Source: an uncultured Prevotellaceae bacterium (GTDB lineage: Bacteria > Bacteroidota > Bacteroidia > Bacteroidales > Bacteroidaceae). Taken from it: a DNA stretch of 64,000 nt. This document shows, in pieces, positions 9,788 through 17,898 of this stretch (positions are counted from its first letter, which is position 1; every line of letters begins with the position of its first letter). Below the pieces are notes generated by a model. The model did not search any database. It saw only the letters and a list, made by a program, of their open reading frames with translations, and was not told the DNA's origin. Location: the NCBI GenBank assembly GCA_902769705.1, contig CACXPX010000002.1:1-64000 (forward strand), written 5' to 3'. A program made the position numbers and the translations under genes.

Positions 9788-9935
9788 GTCACTTGTGGCT
9801 TCTGAGGTTGTCATTTGTGGCTTTTGAGGTTGTCATTTGTGGCCTTTGAGCCGCTCATTTGCCACAAGTGAGAGGCTCAAAGCATAGCTCTGACAACCCT
9901 AAAGCATAGCTTTCACAAGTCGAAACGATGTAAAG
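9788..9935 (+). repeat. array A: six palindromic modules at 22-bp period plus anchor
   Basis: Modules start at 9788, 9810, 9832, 9854, 9876 and 9898, exactly 22 bp apart. Each is about 19 nt plus a 3-nt spacer. Examples are GTCATTTGTGGCTTTTGAG, CTCATTTGCCACAAGTGAG (a clear palindrome) and CTCAAAGCATAGCTCTGAC. At 9920 the register continues into TCGAAACGATGTAAAG, the anchor shared with the arrays at 17.8, 37.7 and 49.4 kb. The anchor faces folP. The 320 bases between the array and the folP promoter (9936-10256) hold no gene or clear feature. Confidence 0.85.
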
Positions 9936-10256
9936 AAAACGGAAAGGCTACGGGTAGGCGACGGAACGTCGGGAATGGTCTTTGATAATCAACGACTTCC
10001 GGAAATGCTCATTTTTCGCACAAATGCCCGCAAAAGATTATTTTTTTCAACCGATGGCCTTCTCGTGAGGGTGAAATTAAGAATAATATTTACAATTTAG
10101 CCTTTTCTTATCATTTATGTTTTCGGGAGCACGAAGATTGAATCTAACCTTTTTTATCCCACGACAGAATCAGCATTTTCCCCAGCCAATATATATTATA
10201 ATGTGGAAAAGCTTCCTTTTTTCGCCGCTTTACTTGCAAAAAAACGGAAATGGCGG

Positions 10257-10286
10257 TTGTTGTTTGCGTTTTATTTGTTATTTTTG
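10257..10286 (+). promoter_or_regulatory. promoter of folP, implying a near-leaderless mRNA
   Basis: TTG (10257-10259) is followed after 19 nt by TATTTTTG (10279-10286). The box ends 7 nt before the folP ATG, so transcription should begin at or within a few bases of the start codon. Confidence 0.6.
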
Positions 10287-10293
10287 CAAACGT

Positions 10294-11169
10294 ATGACAA
10301 AACCTTTATCCTACACCATCAATGTGCGTGGCAGATTGCTCGACTTGTCGAAGCCAAAAGTCATGGGAATCCTGAATGCTACGCCCGATTCGTTTTATGC
10401 GGGCAGTCGTCTGCAGACAGAGCGCGAAATAGCCGAACGGGCTGTGCAGATAATGGCTGAAGGTGGTGACATTATCGATGTGGGAGCATTTTCCACGAGG
10501 CCTAACGCAACATTTGTGACCGAAGATGAAGAGCTGAGCCGGCTTCAGGAAGCATTGCACATAGTTCGTAAGGAGTTTCCCGAGGCCGTAGTCAGCGTTG
10601 ACACTTTCCGCCCTCGAGTGGCTCGTTGGTGTGTAGAAGAAGGACTTGCCGACATCGTGAACGATGTGAGCGAGGGAACTGGCGAGATGTCCGTTCAAGG
10701 CTTGAAGGATGAAGGAAAGAAAGTTGGAACCGACTCTATGTTTGCTACTGTCGCCCGTTTGGGTGTTCCATATATCCTGATGTCGGTACAACCCACGGTG
10801 AGGGATATGCTCATGCATTGGTCTGCTGACATTCGACAATTGCGGGCGCTGGGAGCGAAAGACATCATTCTCGACCCAGGTTTCGGCTTTGGAAAGACGT
10901 TGGAGCAGAACTACCAAATCATGAATGAACTGGAAAAACTCCGAGTGATGGACCTTCCTTTGTTGGTGGGCGTTTCGCGTAAGAGTATGATATACAAGCT
11001 GTTAGACGGCACTCCACAAACGGCATTAACCGGAACTGTTGCGCTCAACACCATTTCCCTTTTGAAGGGAGCGTCGATATTGCGCGTCCACGATGTGCGC
11101 GAAGCCGTCGAAACCGTCCGCATCGTGGAGCAGTTGTCAGTTTCTGAGCCTATGGTGGGGGAAGAATAA
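10294..11169 (+). CDS. folP: dihydropteroate synthase
   Basis: FolP joins para-aminobenzoate to the pterin pyrophosphate in folate synthesis and is the sulfonamide target. Family motifs run in order: VMGILNATPDSFYAG, IIDVGAFSTRPNA, VSVDTFRP, NDVSEG, DPGFGFGKT and VGVSRKSMIY. The start at 10294 gives 291 residues, a normal length. The frame is open about 180 nt further upstream, but that part is Phe/Leu-rich, lies across the promoter and has no DHPS similarity. A slightly extended loop (GEMSVQGLKDEGKKVGTDSM) follows NDVSEG. The gene is followed after 52 nt by cdaA, probably in one operon. Confidence 0.94.
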   Translation: MTKPLSYTINVRGRLLDLSKPKVMGILNATPDSFYAGSRLQTEREIAERAVQIMAEGGDIIDVGAFSTRPNATFVTEDEELSRLQEALHIVRKEFPEAVVSVDTFRPRVARWCVEEGLADIVNDVSEGTGEMSVQGLKDEGKKVGTDSMFATVARLGVPYILMSVQPTVRDMLMHWSADIRQLRALGAKDIILDPGFGFGKTLEQNYQIMNELEKLRVMDLPLLVGVSRKSMIYKLLDGTPQTALTGTVALNTISLLKGASILRVHDVREAVETVRIVEQLSVSEPMVGEE

Positions 11170-11221
11170 ACAGTTAAGTCAAGTAATAATCCGTAAAAAT
11201 CAATATAAAACCGAAGAAGAC

Positions 11222-11998
11222 ATGCTACCTTTTGATTTCGGAATCAAAGACATCATCGACATTTTTCTGGTCGCATTGATGCTTTATTATATCTATCGCT
11301 TGATGAAAGAGAGCCGTTCGCTCAACGTCTTCATCGGCATCATGGTGTTCGTGCTCCTCTGGCTTTTCGTCAGTCAGGTGCTGGAGATGCGTTTGTTGGG
11401 TTCCATTCTCGACAAGTTGGTCAGCGTAGGTGTCATAGCTCTCATCGTGTTGTTCCAAGAGGAAATCCGGAAGTTCCTCTATACATTAGGCGCCCATCAG
11501 CGATTTAAAGGGCTTACCCGCTTCTTCACCTCGAAGAAAAAGGAAATCAAGGAGGACAAAGAAACCATTATGCCCATCGTGATGGCTTGCATGAGCATGT
11601 CGAAAGGCAAGGTTGGCGCACTGATTGTCATCGAACGAAGTGCTCCACTCGATGACATTATAGAGACCGGCGACCGCATCAATGCCAATATCAACCAACG
11701 ATTGATTGAGAACATTTTCTTCAAGAACTCTCCTTTGCACGACGGAGCTATGATTATTTCAAAGAAACGTATTGCCGCCGCCGGTTGCATACTTCCGGTA
11801 TCGCACAATCTTGACATTCCCAAAGAGTTGGGATTGCGCCATCGTGCTGCCCTGGGAATGTCGCAAGACAGCGATGCTATCTGTGTCATTGTGAGTGAAG
11901 AGACTGGCCGCATATCCGTTGCCATCAAGGGCGAGTTCCGTTTACGTCTGTCGGCTGAGGAACTGGAATCTGTGCTCGCCACAGAGATGTCGGAGTAA
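11222..11998 (+). CDS. cdaA: diadenylate cyclase (c-di-AMP synthase), CdaA type
   Basis: CdaA makes the second messenger cyclic di-AMP from two ATP molecules. The 258-residue protein has three N-terminal membrane helices within about the first 80 residues, and then a DisA_N catalytic domain. Both catalytic signatures are present: the DGA motif (LHDGAMIIS near residue 174) and the RHR motif (GLRHRAALGMS near residue 207). The ATG at 11222 is chosen because the upstream extension overlaps folP in another frame and the membrane helix begins soon after it. In firmicutes c-di-AMP controls potassium and cell-wall homeostasis. Here the partner receptor genes are not in the window. Confidence 0.92.
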   Translation: MLPFDFGIKDIIDIFLVALMLYYIYRLMKESRSLNVFIGIMVFVLLWLFVSQVLEMRLLGSILDKLVSVGVIALIVLFQEEIRKFLYTLGAHQRFKGLTRFFTSKKKEIKEDKETIMPIVMACMSMSKGKVGALIVIERSAPLDDIIETGDRINANINQRLIENIFFKNSPLHDGAMIISKKRIAAAGCILPVSHNLDIPKELGLRHRAALGMSQDSDAICVIVSEETGRISVAIKGEFRLRLSAEELESVLATEMSE

Positions 11999-12123
11999 AA
12001 TATAACATTATTTATCTTTGCGGAAAATGATTTCTCGTGGAAAATGATTAATTTTGCAATCTCAACTTAACAAATCAGAATAGAGCGATAAATAATTACA
12101 AACATTCAAATAAAAAACAAACA

Positions 12124-13131
12124 ATGGATTTATTACAACAGATTGTTGCGCGTGCCAAGTCTAACAAGCAGCGCATCGTGCTTCCCGAAGCAACGGAGGA
12201 GCGCACCCTGACAGCCGCCGACCGTGTAATAGGCGACGATGTTGCCGACATCATCCTGATTGGCAATCCCGATGAAGTTTATGCTTTGGCTGACAAATTG
12301 GGCTTGAAAAACATTCGCAAAGCCACACTCATCGACCCTGAGAACAATCCGAAGAGTGAAGAGTATGCACAGTTGCTGGCCGAGCTTCGCAAGAAGAAGG
12401 GAATGACCATCGAGCAAGCTCGCGAGTTGGTCAAGAATCCTCTCTACTTGGGCTGCATGATTATCAAGACCGAAGGAGCCGACGGACAAATCTCAGGTGC
12501 CCTTTCCACTACTGGCGACACCTTGCGTCCGGCTTTGCAAATCATCAAGTGTGCTCCTGGCATCACATGCGTCAGCGGTGGATTGCTGCTCATCTCGAAG
12601 GAAAAGCAATATGGTGAGAATGGTGTGCTAGTTGTGGGCGACGTGGCTGTCACTCCGATGCCCGATGCCGAACAACTTTCTCAGATTGCTGTTTGCACAG
12701 CTCAGACCGCAAAGAGTGTGGCTGGATTTGCTGAGCCTCGCGTGGCTATGCTGAGTTTCTCCACTAAGGGAAGTGCCAAGCACGAGGTGGTTGACAAGGT
12801 GATTGAGGCTACTCGTTTGGCTAAAGAGAAGGCTCCCGACCTGAAGATTGATGGTGAACTGCAAGCAGATGCTGCTTTGGTTCCGTCTGTAGGTGCCAAG
12901 AAGGCTCCTGGTTGTGAGATTGCCGGTAAGGCCAACGTGCTTGTGTTCCCCAATCTTGAAGTGGGCAACATCGGTTATAAACTGGTGCAACGTCTTGGTG
13001 ATGCCATCGCCATCGGTCCGGTTCTGCAAGGTATCGCCCGTCCCGTGAACGACCTTTCACGCGGTTGCTCCGTTGATGACATCTATTATATGGTGGCCAT
13101 CACAGCTTGCCAGGCTATAGACGCTAAATAG
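12124..13131 (+). CDS. pta: phosphate acetyltransferase
   Basis: Pta converts acetyl-CoA and phosphate to acetyl phosphate, the first step of acetate fermentation. At 335 residues it is the short, single-domain form, without the N-terminal DRTGG/CobB-like domain of the E. coli enzyme. Conserved stretches include RIVLPEATEERTL, SGALSTTGDTLRPALQI and VLVFPNLEVGNIGYKL. A -7 box (TAATTTTG, 12049-12056) and another (TATCTTTG, 12013-12020) precede it. It lies 20 nt before ackA, which completes the pathway. Confidence 0.96.
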   Translation: MDLLQQIVARAKSNKQRIVLPEATEERTLTAADRVIGDDVADIILIGNPDEVYALADKLGLKNIRKATLIDPENNPKSEEYAQLLAELRKKKGMTIEQARELVKNPLYLGCMIIKTEGADGQISGALSTTGDTLRPALQIIKCAPGITCVSGGLLLISKEKQYGENGVLVVGDVAVTPMPDAEQLSQIAVCTAQTAKSVAGFAEPRVAMLSFSTKGSAKHEVVDKVIEATRLAKEKAPDLKIDGELQADAALVPSVGAKKAPGCEIAGKANVLVFPNLEVGNIGYKLVQRLGDAIAIGPVLQGIARPVNDLSRGCSVDDIYYMVAITACQAIDAK

Positions 13132-13151
13132 AAGGAGGAAGGAGAAGGTTT

Positions 13152-14387
13152 ATGAAAATATTAGTTCTGAACTGTGGTAGCAGTTCCATCAAATACAAAC
13201 TTTACAACATGGACGACGAGTCTGTGTTGGCACAGGGAGGTGTGGAGCGCATTGGCCTTGACAACGCCTTCTTGAAACTGGCATTGCCCAACGGCGAGAA
13301 GAAAATCCTGATGCACGACATGCCCGACCACAAAGAGGGTGTGAACTTCGTGTTCCAGACATTGCTTAGCGAAGAATATGGTGCCATCAAGAGCCTCAAT
13401 GAAATCGATGCCGTTGGCCATCGCATCGTGCAAGGTGGTGACCTCTTCGAGAAGAGTTGTCTTGTGAACGAGGGTGTTGAAGCTGGTATTGAGAGCTTGT
13501 GCGACCTTGCACCAGTACACAATGCCGGCCACTTGAAAGGTATTCGTGCGGTAGACCACCTGATGCCCACCGTTCCTCAAGTGACTGTCTTCGACAACGC
13601 TTTCCATTCCACGATGCCCGCTCATGCTTTCCTTTATGCCGTTCCCTACGAGCTTTACGAGAAATATCATGTGCGCCGTTACGGATTCCACGGAACATCT
13701 CACCGCTATGTGTCGCATCGCGTGGCTGAGTTGATGGGCCGCGACATCAAGGATTTGAAAATCATCACCTGCCACATCGGCAATGGTGCTTCGGTTGCAG
13801 CCATCAAGGACGGGAAGGTGATTGACACATCGATGGGTCTTACTCCGTTGGCTGGTGTGATGATGGGTAGCCGTTCTGGCGATATCGATGCAAGTGCTGT
13901 CACCTATATCATGGACAAGCTGCATCTGCAGCCCCAAGAGATGGCCGACTTCCTGAACAAGAAGTCTGGCGTACTTGGTATCACAGGCATCTCGAGCGAC
14001 ATGCGCGACATTGAGGAAGCTGCCAAGAATGGCAACGAGCGCGCTCAGCTGGCTCTGCGTATGTATAACTACCGCATCAAGAAATATATCGGGTCTTATG
14101 CTGCCGCTATGGGTGGTGTAGATGTGATTGTCTGGACTGCTGGAGTGGGAGAGAATCAGATTTCCACACGTCTTGAGTCATGCTCGGGCTTGGAGTTCCT
14201 GGGCGTAAAGATGGACGTGGAGGCCAACAACTGTCGTGGTGAAGAGAAACTGATATCTGCTCCCGACTCGAAGGTGCAGGTATGGGTCGTTCCCACAGAT
14301 GAGGAAATCGTCATCGCTCGCGACACGATGGAAATCGTTCTGAATCAGCAGCCAACAGATGAAGCAGAATCAGATGAACTAGTATGA
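13152..14387 (+). CDS. ackA: acetate kinase
   Basis: AckA transfers phosphate from acetyl phosphate to ADP, yielding ATP and acetate. The N-terminus MKILVLNCGSSSIKYKLY is the first acetate kinase signature, GRDIKDLKIITCHIGNGASV is around the second, and TPLAGVMMGSRSGDID lies in the active site region. The length of 411 residues is slightly longer than usual because of a polar acidic tail (PTDEAESDELV). A GGAGAAGG stretch precedes the ATG. It is co-transcribed with pta and ends at a strong terminator. Confidence 0.96.
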   Translation: MKILVLNCGSSSIKYKLYNMDDESVLAQGGVERIGLDNAFLKLALPNGEKKILMHDMPDHKEGVNFVFQTLLSEEYGAIKSLNEIDAVGHRIVQGGDLFEKSCLVNEGVEAGIESLCDLAPVHNAGHLKGIRAVDHLMPTVPQVTVFDNAFHSTMPAHAFLYAVPYELYEKYHVRRYGFHGTSHRYVSHRVAELMGRDIKDLKIITCHIGNGASVAAIKDGKVIDTSMGLTPLAGVMMGSRSGDIDASAVTYIMDKLHLQPQEMADFLNKKSGVLGITGISSDMRDIEEAAKNGNERAQLALRMYNYRIKKYIGSYAAAMGGVDVIVWTAGVGENQISTRLESCSGLEFLGVKMDVEANNCRGEEKLISAPDSKVQVWVVPTDEEIVIARDTMEIVLNQQPTDEAESDELV

Positions 14388-14397
14388 TAAATCAACG

Positions 14398-14437
14398 AGA
14401 AGGGGAAGGCTTTTAACTGGTCTTCCCCTTCTTTTTT
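14398..14437 (+). terminator. intrinsic terminator of the pta-ackA operon
   Basis: AGAAGGGGAAG (14398-14408) pairs perfectly with CTTCCCCTTCT (14422-14432), followed by T residues. It begins 10 nt after the ackA stop codon. Confidence 0.92.
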
Positions 14438-14466
14438 AATGTATAGGAAGTTTTGTTCCCGAACTT

Positions 14467-14502
14467 AAAAACCTTCTTCGCTATGATGCGAGGAAGGTTT
14501 TT
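14467..14502. terminator. second, bidirectional-looking hairpin terminator
   Basis: A 15-nt stem (14467-14481 with 14488-14502, one non-Watson-Crick position) starts with five A residues and ends with five T residues, so it can work in both directions. The loop is TATGAT. It probably backs up the ackA terminator and insulates the sigma-factor operon. Confidence 0.7.
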
Positions 14503-14524
14503 GCTTATGAAACATTCCAGTTTC

Positions 14525-14555
14525 TTGTAGGAATGTCAACTTTGCAGTATCTTTG
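14525..14555 (+). promoter_or_regulatory. promoter upstream of the ECF sigma operon
   Basis: TTG (14525-14527) and TATCTTTG (14548-14555) are separated by 20 nt, a good housekeeping promoter. The sigma gene starts 150 nt later, so the leader would be long and would contain the small reading frame at 14570. A weaker box, CAACTTTG, is at 14669-14676, nearer the sigma gene. Confidence 0.6.
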
Positions 14556-14569
14556 CAAGCAGAAACGAG

Positions 14570-14635
14570 ATGGAAAAAACTAGGCTTTTTTCAAGGCAAG
14601 AACAGCTGTCTCAGAAACAAAAAACGAAAAAATAA
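14570..14635 (+). CDS. 21-codon upstream reading frame, possible leader peptide
   Basis: An ATG placed 15 nt after a strong -7 box opens a 21-codon frame. It encodes a very basic, glutamine-rich peptide beginning MEKTRLFSRQEQ and ending in a lysine cluster. It stops 73 nt before the ECF sigma factor gene. It could be a translated leader affecting the sigma gene, or chance. There is no similarity I recognise. Confidence 0.25.
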   Translation: MEKTRLFSRQEQLSQKQKTKK

Positions 14636-14708
14636 TGATTTTTTTGCGAAAAACGTGAAAGGAATCTGCAACTTTGGGTACTAACTGTTTGAACTAACTC
14701 CCAAAAAG

Positions 14709-15191
14709 ATGAATGAATTAGAACTTGAATTCACGAAAATGGTCAGAGAGCACCGGAAGACAATCTACACGGTGTGTTATTTCTTCTCAGACAATCCCAC
14801 CTATGTGGACGACCTTTTCCAAGAAGTGTTGGTAAACCTGTGGAAAGGCTTTCCAAAGTTCCGTGGCGAGAGTGAAAGGAAAACGTGGATATGGCGCGTG
14901 GCCTTGAACACTTGCTGTAACATTGAGCGAGGCAAGAAGCGGAGGGTGACGACCGTTCCGCTGCTCATCGACAAGGATGTGATGAGCGAAAAAGACGAAG
15001 TAGGACAGCAAATCAAAATGCTCTACAATCGTATCAACCGCCTTGAACTATTCGATCGTGCTATCATTCTTCTTTGGCTGGAGAGTATGCGGTATGACGA
15101 GATTGCCGCGATAGTGGGCATATCCACTTCGGCAGTCACCAGCCGCCTGTTCCGCATCAAGGAACAACTCAAATCAATGTCAAACAATTAA
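14709..15191 (+). CDS. ECF-type RNA polymerase sigma factor
   Basis: The 160-residue protein has sigma region 2 (about residues 10-75, with DDLFQEVLVNLWKGFPKF and ESERKTWIWRVALN) and region 4 (about 105-155, with LWLESMRYDEIAAIVGIS and the helix SAVTSRLFRIKEQL). It lacks region 3, as ECF sigma factors do. It should direct polymerase to a small regulon, possibly including its own operon. The gene is followed after 12 nt by a multi-pass membrane protein that starts with a soluble helical segment, an arrangement that suggests sigma plus membrane-bound partner. The signal is unknown. Confidence 0.92.
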   Translation: MNELELEFTKMVREHRKTIYTVCYFFSDNPTYVDDLFQEVLVNLWKGFPKFRGESERKTWIWRVALNTCCNIERGKKRRVTTVPLLIDKDVMSEKDEVGQQIKMLYNRINRLELFDRAIILLWLESMRYDEIAAIVGISTSAVTSRLFRIKEQLKSMSNN

Positions 15192-15203
15192 AACCGTAAA
15201 GCT

Positions 15204-16169
15204 ATGTCAGAGAATGTTTTAGAACTCCATGAGTTGGATGAACTGAGAGCCATCTATAACCTGATGGACGAGCGTCTGGACGGTCAGGAGATTGTTTCGG
15301 AGGAGCAACTCCGTGTGGTGATGGGTCGTAGAATGAATTTCATACGAAAGGATGCCAAGCAACTGGTTATTATGATTAATCTAGTGTTGTTGCCGTTGAT
15401 CGCATTTGTAGAATACTACAATGGCAGACTGAACTGGTTGGGTAGCATCGTGCTCGCCGTTGACTGGATTACAACATTGCTGTTCGGACTGTATCTTATG
15501 AGACTGGCACGTACTGATGAGTATTCCACGTCGGATGTGAAAACGCTATGCGAAAAGAATTCTTTGTACCAAAAGTTGACGAAATGGTTCGTTCCGATAA
15601 TTGTACTGTTTATCCCCGTATATTTCGGTTTGAGTTTTGTTGCAGAAGGCCGATGGGGCGTGGGAATCATTTTCTTCTTCTTGTTCACCATTCCTTTGGT
15701 AATAGGTTATTTGGTAGGTACTTTGTACCGACGCAGAATCATCAAGAATGAACATAACGGTATAGATATGGATCCGGAAACTGGTGGCCCTGTCAAAATT
15801 GCAAAAAAGCACAAAGGAATCTTCATCTTGCTGATATGCCTTTTTAGTATTGTTACAATACTTGGCAACATCCCCGTTTTTTTCGGATTTGCTTACATCG
15901 ATAATATGACAGACTTGATGGTCTATCTGTACCATGCCTCAAACGTTGCCATCGGGATTGTCTTAATACTGTCGCTGCTTCATGTGATCAATGCAATTAG
16001 GATTCCCGAAAAACTATTTTATACTCTTCTTGCTATTGTAGTGCTCGTAGCTGTGGCTGTTGTCGTTGTTTCGATGTATTTGAACATTACAGAATCCGGC
16101 AATCCCGACATATTAGTAAAAGTCATTGGTATGGCATTTTTAGCCTATTATTTCTATAAGAATGCTTGA
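15204..16169 (+). CDS. multi-pass membrane protein paired with the ECF sigma factor (possible anti-sigma)
   Basis: I do not recognise a named family. The 321-residue protein has an N-terminal soluble segment of about 55 residues (EHDELRAIYN-like helices with many Leu and Glu). Then come about eight membrane helices in pairs from residue 53 onward. A cytoplasmic or periplasmic loop lies around residues 180-205 (RRRIIKNEHNGIDMDPETGG). Immediate linkage to the sigma gene suggests it holds or senses for that sigma factor; this is inference from position. The next gene, a TlpA-like protein, has its own promoter. Confidence 0.7.
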   Translation: MSENVLELHELDELRAIYNLMDERLDGQEIVSEEQLRVVMGRRMNFIRKDAKQLVIMINLVLLPLIAFVEYYNGRLNWLGSIVLAVDWITTLLFGLYLMRLARTDEYSTSDVKTLCEKNSLYQKLTKWFVPIIVLFIPVYFGLSFVAEGRWGVGIIFFFLFTIPLVIGYLVGTLYRRRIIKNEHNGIDMDPETGGPVKIAKKHKGIFILLICLFSIVTILGNIPVFFGFAYIDNMTDLMVYLYHASNVAIGIVLILSLLHVINAIRIPEKLFYTLLAIVVLVAVAVVVVSMYLNITESGNPDILVKVIGMAFLAYYFYKNA

Positions 16170-16216
16170 GCTGCAAACTATTGCAAACAGGACGCAAACT
16201 ATTGAGAACAAAAAAG

Positions 16217-16248
16217 TTTGGAGGCTTGGGAAGTGAGCCTTAATTTTG
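16217..16248 (+). promoter_or_regulatory. promoter of the TlpA-like gene
   Basis: TTTG (16217-16220), 20 nt, TAATTTTG (16241-16248). Just upstream the 11-nt direct repeat GCAAACTATTG occurs at 16173 and 16194, 21 bp apart, and could be a regulator site. Confidence 0.6.
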
Positions 16249-16276
16249 CAACCAGAAATAATAATTAATCACAAAT

Positions 16277-17362
16277 ATGAAAAAGATAATGTTTATGACA
16301 GCCCTGATGATGGCTGTGCTGCCCACATGGGCACAGCAAGTGAAATATACCGTCAACGGTATCAGTAATAACAATGGAGCCACCGTCATGTTGGTGAACC
16401 GCCAGACTTTGCAGCAGCTGGGCACCACCGTCGTTACCAATGGCAAGTTCACACTCAGTGGAACCGCTGAAAAAGATGCCCTCTTGGCTGTCGGCCAAAC
16501 GGGGTTGGACTGGGGCACGCTGTTCTTCAACGATGGAACGCCTGTCACTATCAACCTCAATGATAGTACGCTGAAAGGTTCACCTACGAACGAACGCCTT
16601 GTGGCCTACGATGTAGCAACCAACGCTCCCATCGGCAACATACAACGCAAGATGCTGAGCATGTCGGAGGAGGAACAGGAGAGCAAGAAACTTGAATTGA
16701 CTACTGCGATGGTGTTCGCTATGATGCAGATGTCCTATCAAGTGGAGAAAATCTTCAAAGAGGAGAACGAGACGCTGATTCCTGCAGCCTTTATCGATGA
16801 ATATCTGCAAATGTTCGGAGAGGAAAAACTCGACAGTATCCTCAACCTGAAACCCGTTTGGGCAAACCATCCCCTCGTTCAGGCTAAATTGAAGCAGATT
16901 GCCCAGCAGAGGGCTGCTGAGGAGAAGAAGAACGCCTTCATCGGTCAGCAGTTCACGGATTTGGAAGAGGCAGACGTAGACGGAAACATGCACAAGTTGA
17001 GCGAGTATGTTGGCAAGGGCAAATGGGTGCTCGTTGACTTCTGGGCTTCGTGGTGCGGACCTTGCAAGGCCGAAATGCCTAACGTGGTGGCTGCCTACAA
17101 CAAATATCATGCAAAAGGTTTCGACATCGTAGGCCTTTCGTTCGACAACAAGAAAGAACCCTGGGTGAAAGCTATCAACGAATTGAAAATGCCGTGGACG
17201 CATCTGTCTGACTTGAAAGGCTGGAACACGGTAGCCTCAGGGATTTACAATGTCAATGCCATTCCTGACAACTTGCTGATCGACCCGCAAGGCAAAATCG
17301 TGGCTCGTGGCCTTCGAGCAGATGCTCTTCATGCGAAGCTCAAAGCGATATTCGGTGAATAA
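16277..17362 (+). CDS. TlpA/ResA-like thiol-disulfide oxidoreductase with DUF4369-type N-terminus
   Basis: A signal peptide (MKKIMFMTALMMAVLPTWAQ) sends this 361-residue protein to the periplasm, perhaps still membrane-tethered. Residues about 20-120 resemble the beta-rich DUF4369 domain found before many Bacteroidetes thioredoxins. Residues about 215-360 form an AhpC/TSA-thioredoxin fold with the redox motif WASWCGPCK and a cis-proline region NAIPDNLLI. It should reduce or shuffle disulfides in exported proteins. It follows the sigma/membrane pair but has its own promoter and a terminator. The partner that keeps it reduced is not in the window. Confidence 0.9.
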   Translation: MKKIMFMTALMMAVLPTWAQQVKYTVNGISNNNGATVMLVNRQTLQQLGTTVVTNGKFTLSGTAEKDALLAVGQTGLDWGTLFFNDGTPVTINLNDSTLKGSPTNERLVAYDVATNAPIGNIQRKMLSMSEEEQESKKLELTTAMVFAMMQMSYQVEKIFKEENETLIPAAFIDEYLQMFGEEKLDSILNLKPVWANHPLVQAKLKQIAQQRAAEEKKNAFIGQQFTDLEEADVDGNMHKLSEYVGKGKWVLVDFWASWCGPCKAEMPNVVAAYNKYHAKGFDIVGLSFDNKKEPWVKAINELKMPWTHLSDLKGWNTVASGIYNVNAIPDNLLIDPQGKIVARGLRADALHAKLKAIFGE

Positions 17363-17372
17363 TCAGCAAAAG

Positions 17373-17407
17373 AAAAAGGAAGTAGCAGAAATGCCACTTC
17401 CTTTTTT
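17373..17407 (+). terminator. intrinsic terminator after the TlpA-like gene
   Basis: AAAAAGGAAGT (17373-17383) pairs with ACTTCCTTTTT (17396-17406). The A and T runs on both sides allow termination in both directions, so it would also terminate the minus-strand tRNA locus next to it. Confidence 0.85.
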
Positions 17408-17411
17408 CATG

Positions 17412-17473
17412 TCGGGATGAGGCGACTCGAACGCCCGACCCCTACGTCCCGAACGTAGTGCGCTACCAACTGC
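17412..17473 (-). pseudogene. truncated tRNA-Pro(CGG): 5' acceptor and D-stem strand missing
   Basis: Read on the minus strand, the sequence has a D-loop (AGTTGGTAGCGC), an anticodon arm CTACG-TTCGGGA-CGTAG giving anticodon CGG, and a T arm GGGCG-TTCGAGT-CGCCT. The 3' acceptor strand CATCCCG with discriminator A follows. The matching 5' acceptor strand (CGGGATG) and the 5' D-stem are absent: the bases before the D-loop are CTTACAAAAGC, which cannot pair. No CCA is encoded. A normal-looking promoter box remains at 17489-17496, so the damage looks like a short deletion or replacement inside the gene. Confidence 0.8.
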
Positions 17474-17488
17474 TTTTGTAAGCGGATG

Positions 17489-17496
17489 CAAAGATA
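17489..17496 (-). promoter_or_regulatory. -7 promoter element upstream of the broken tRNA
   Basis: TATCTTTG on the minus strand lies 16 nt before the surviving tRNA sequence, close to where a complete tRNA would start. Confidence 0.5.
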
Positions 17497-17614
17497 CGAT
17501 GTTTTTTTGAAATACGGGCACAAATGGCGCAAAAAATTTAATTTCCCAAGTTCATAGATTCTTTTTGCAAACTGCTGTCTTTGTAAATAAACAAGCCGAT
17601 TTTCAAAAGATTCA

Positions 17615-17898
17615 CTAGAAAATTGTAAAGATAATTCCGAATTATAGGCTCAAAAAACGTGTTGTTTTCTAAAAGGAGCTAAACTTTGGTACGAAAATGA
17701 CAAAAAATCGGCATTTTTGTAAATGGCTGACAATCAGTGGTTTTCATTTTTTTTACATTTTTTCGACTGGTAAAAACGATGCTTTTGTGCAGCAAAAAGC
17801 CCCTTTTTGATGTACAAGAAGCGGCAAATGAGGCGGTCAAAAGGGGCTTTTAGCACGGTCAAAAGCCACAAATGACAACGTCATTGATGGCTAATGAC
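17615..17898 (-). repeat. array B: six 22-bp modules, anchor and tail; inverted copy of array E
   Basis: On the minus strand modules start at 17898, 17876, 17854, 17832, 17810 and 17788, each 22 bp apart, followed by the anchor TCGAAAAAATGTAAAA from 17766. The six modules match those at 37646-37777 nearly base for base (for example GCTAAAAGCCCCTTTTGAC and TCAAAAAGGGGCTTTTTGC are identical). Similarity continues beyond the anchor: CTGATTGTCA, then an AAAATGCCGATTTTT block, then AATTCGGAAT at offset 123 in both copies. The anchor faces the broken tRNA gene. The remaining bases up to the transporter gene at 18033 hold no gene. Confidence 0.88.

Noticed and set aside
10117-10293. Longer folP start
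   Set aside because: The extra 59 codons span the promoter and encode no DHPS sequence; the ATG at 10294 fits the family.
14709-17362. Polysaccharide utilisation or SusCD locus controlled by the ECF sigma
   Set aside because: No TonB-dependent receptor or SusD gene is nearby and the partner protein is not a FecR-type anti-sigma.
17412-17473. Intact tRNA gene
   Set aside because: The 5' acceptor strand and half the D stem cannot be found near the D-loop, so a complete cloverleaf is not possible.
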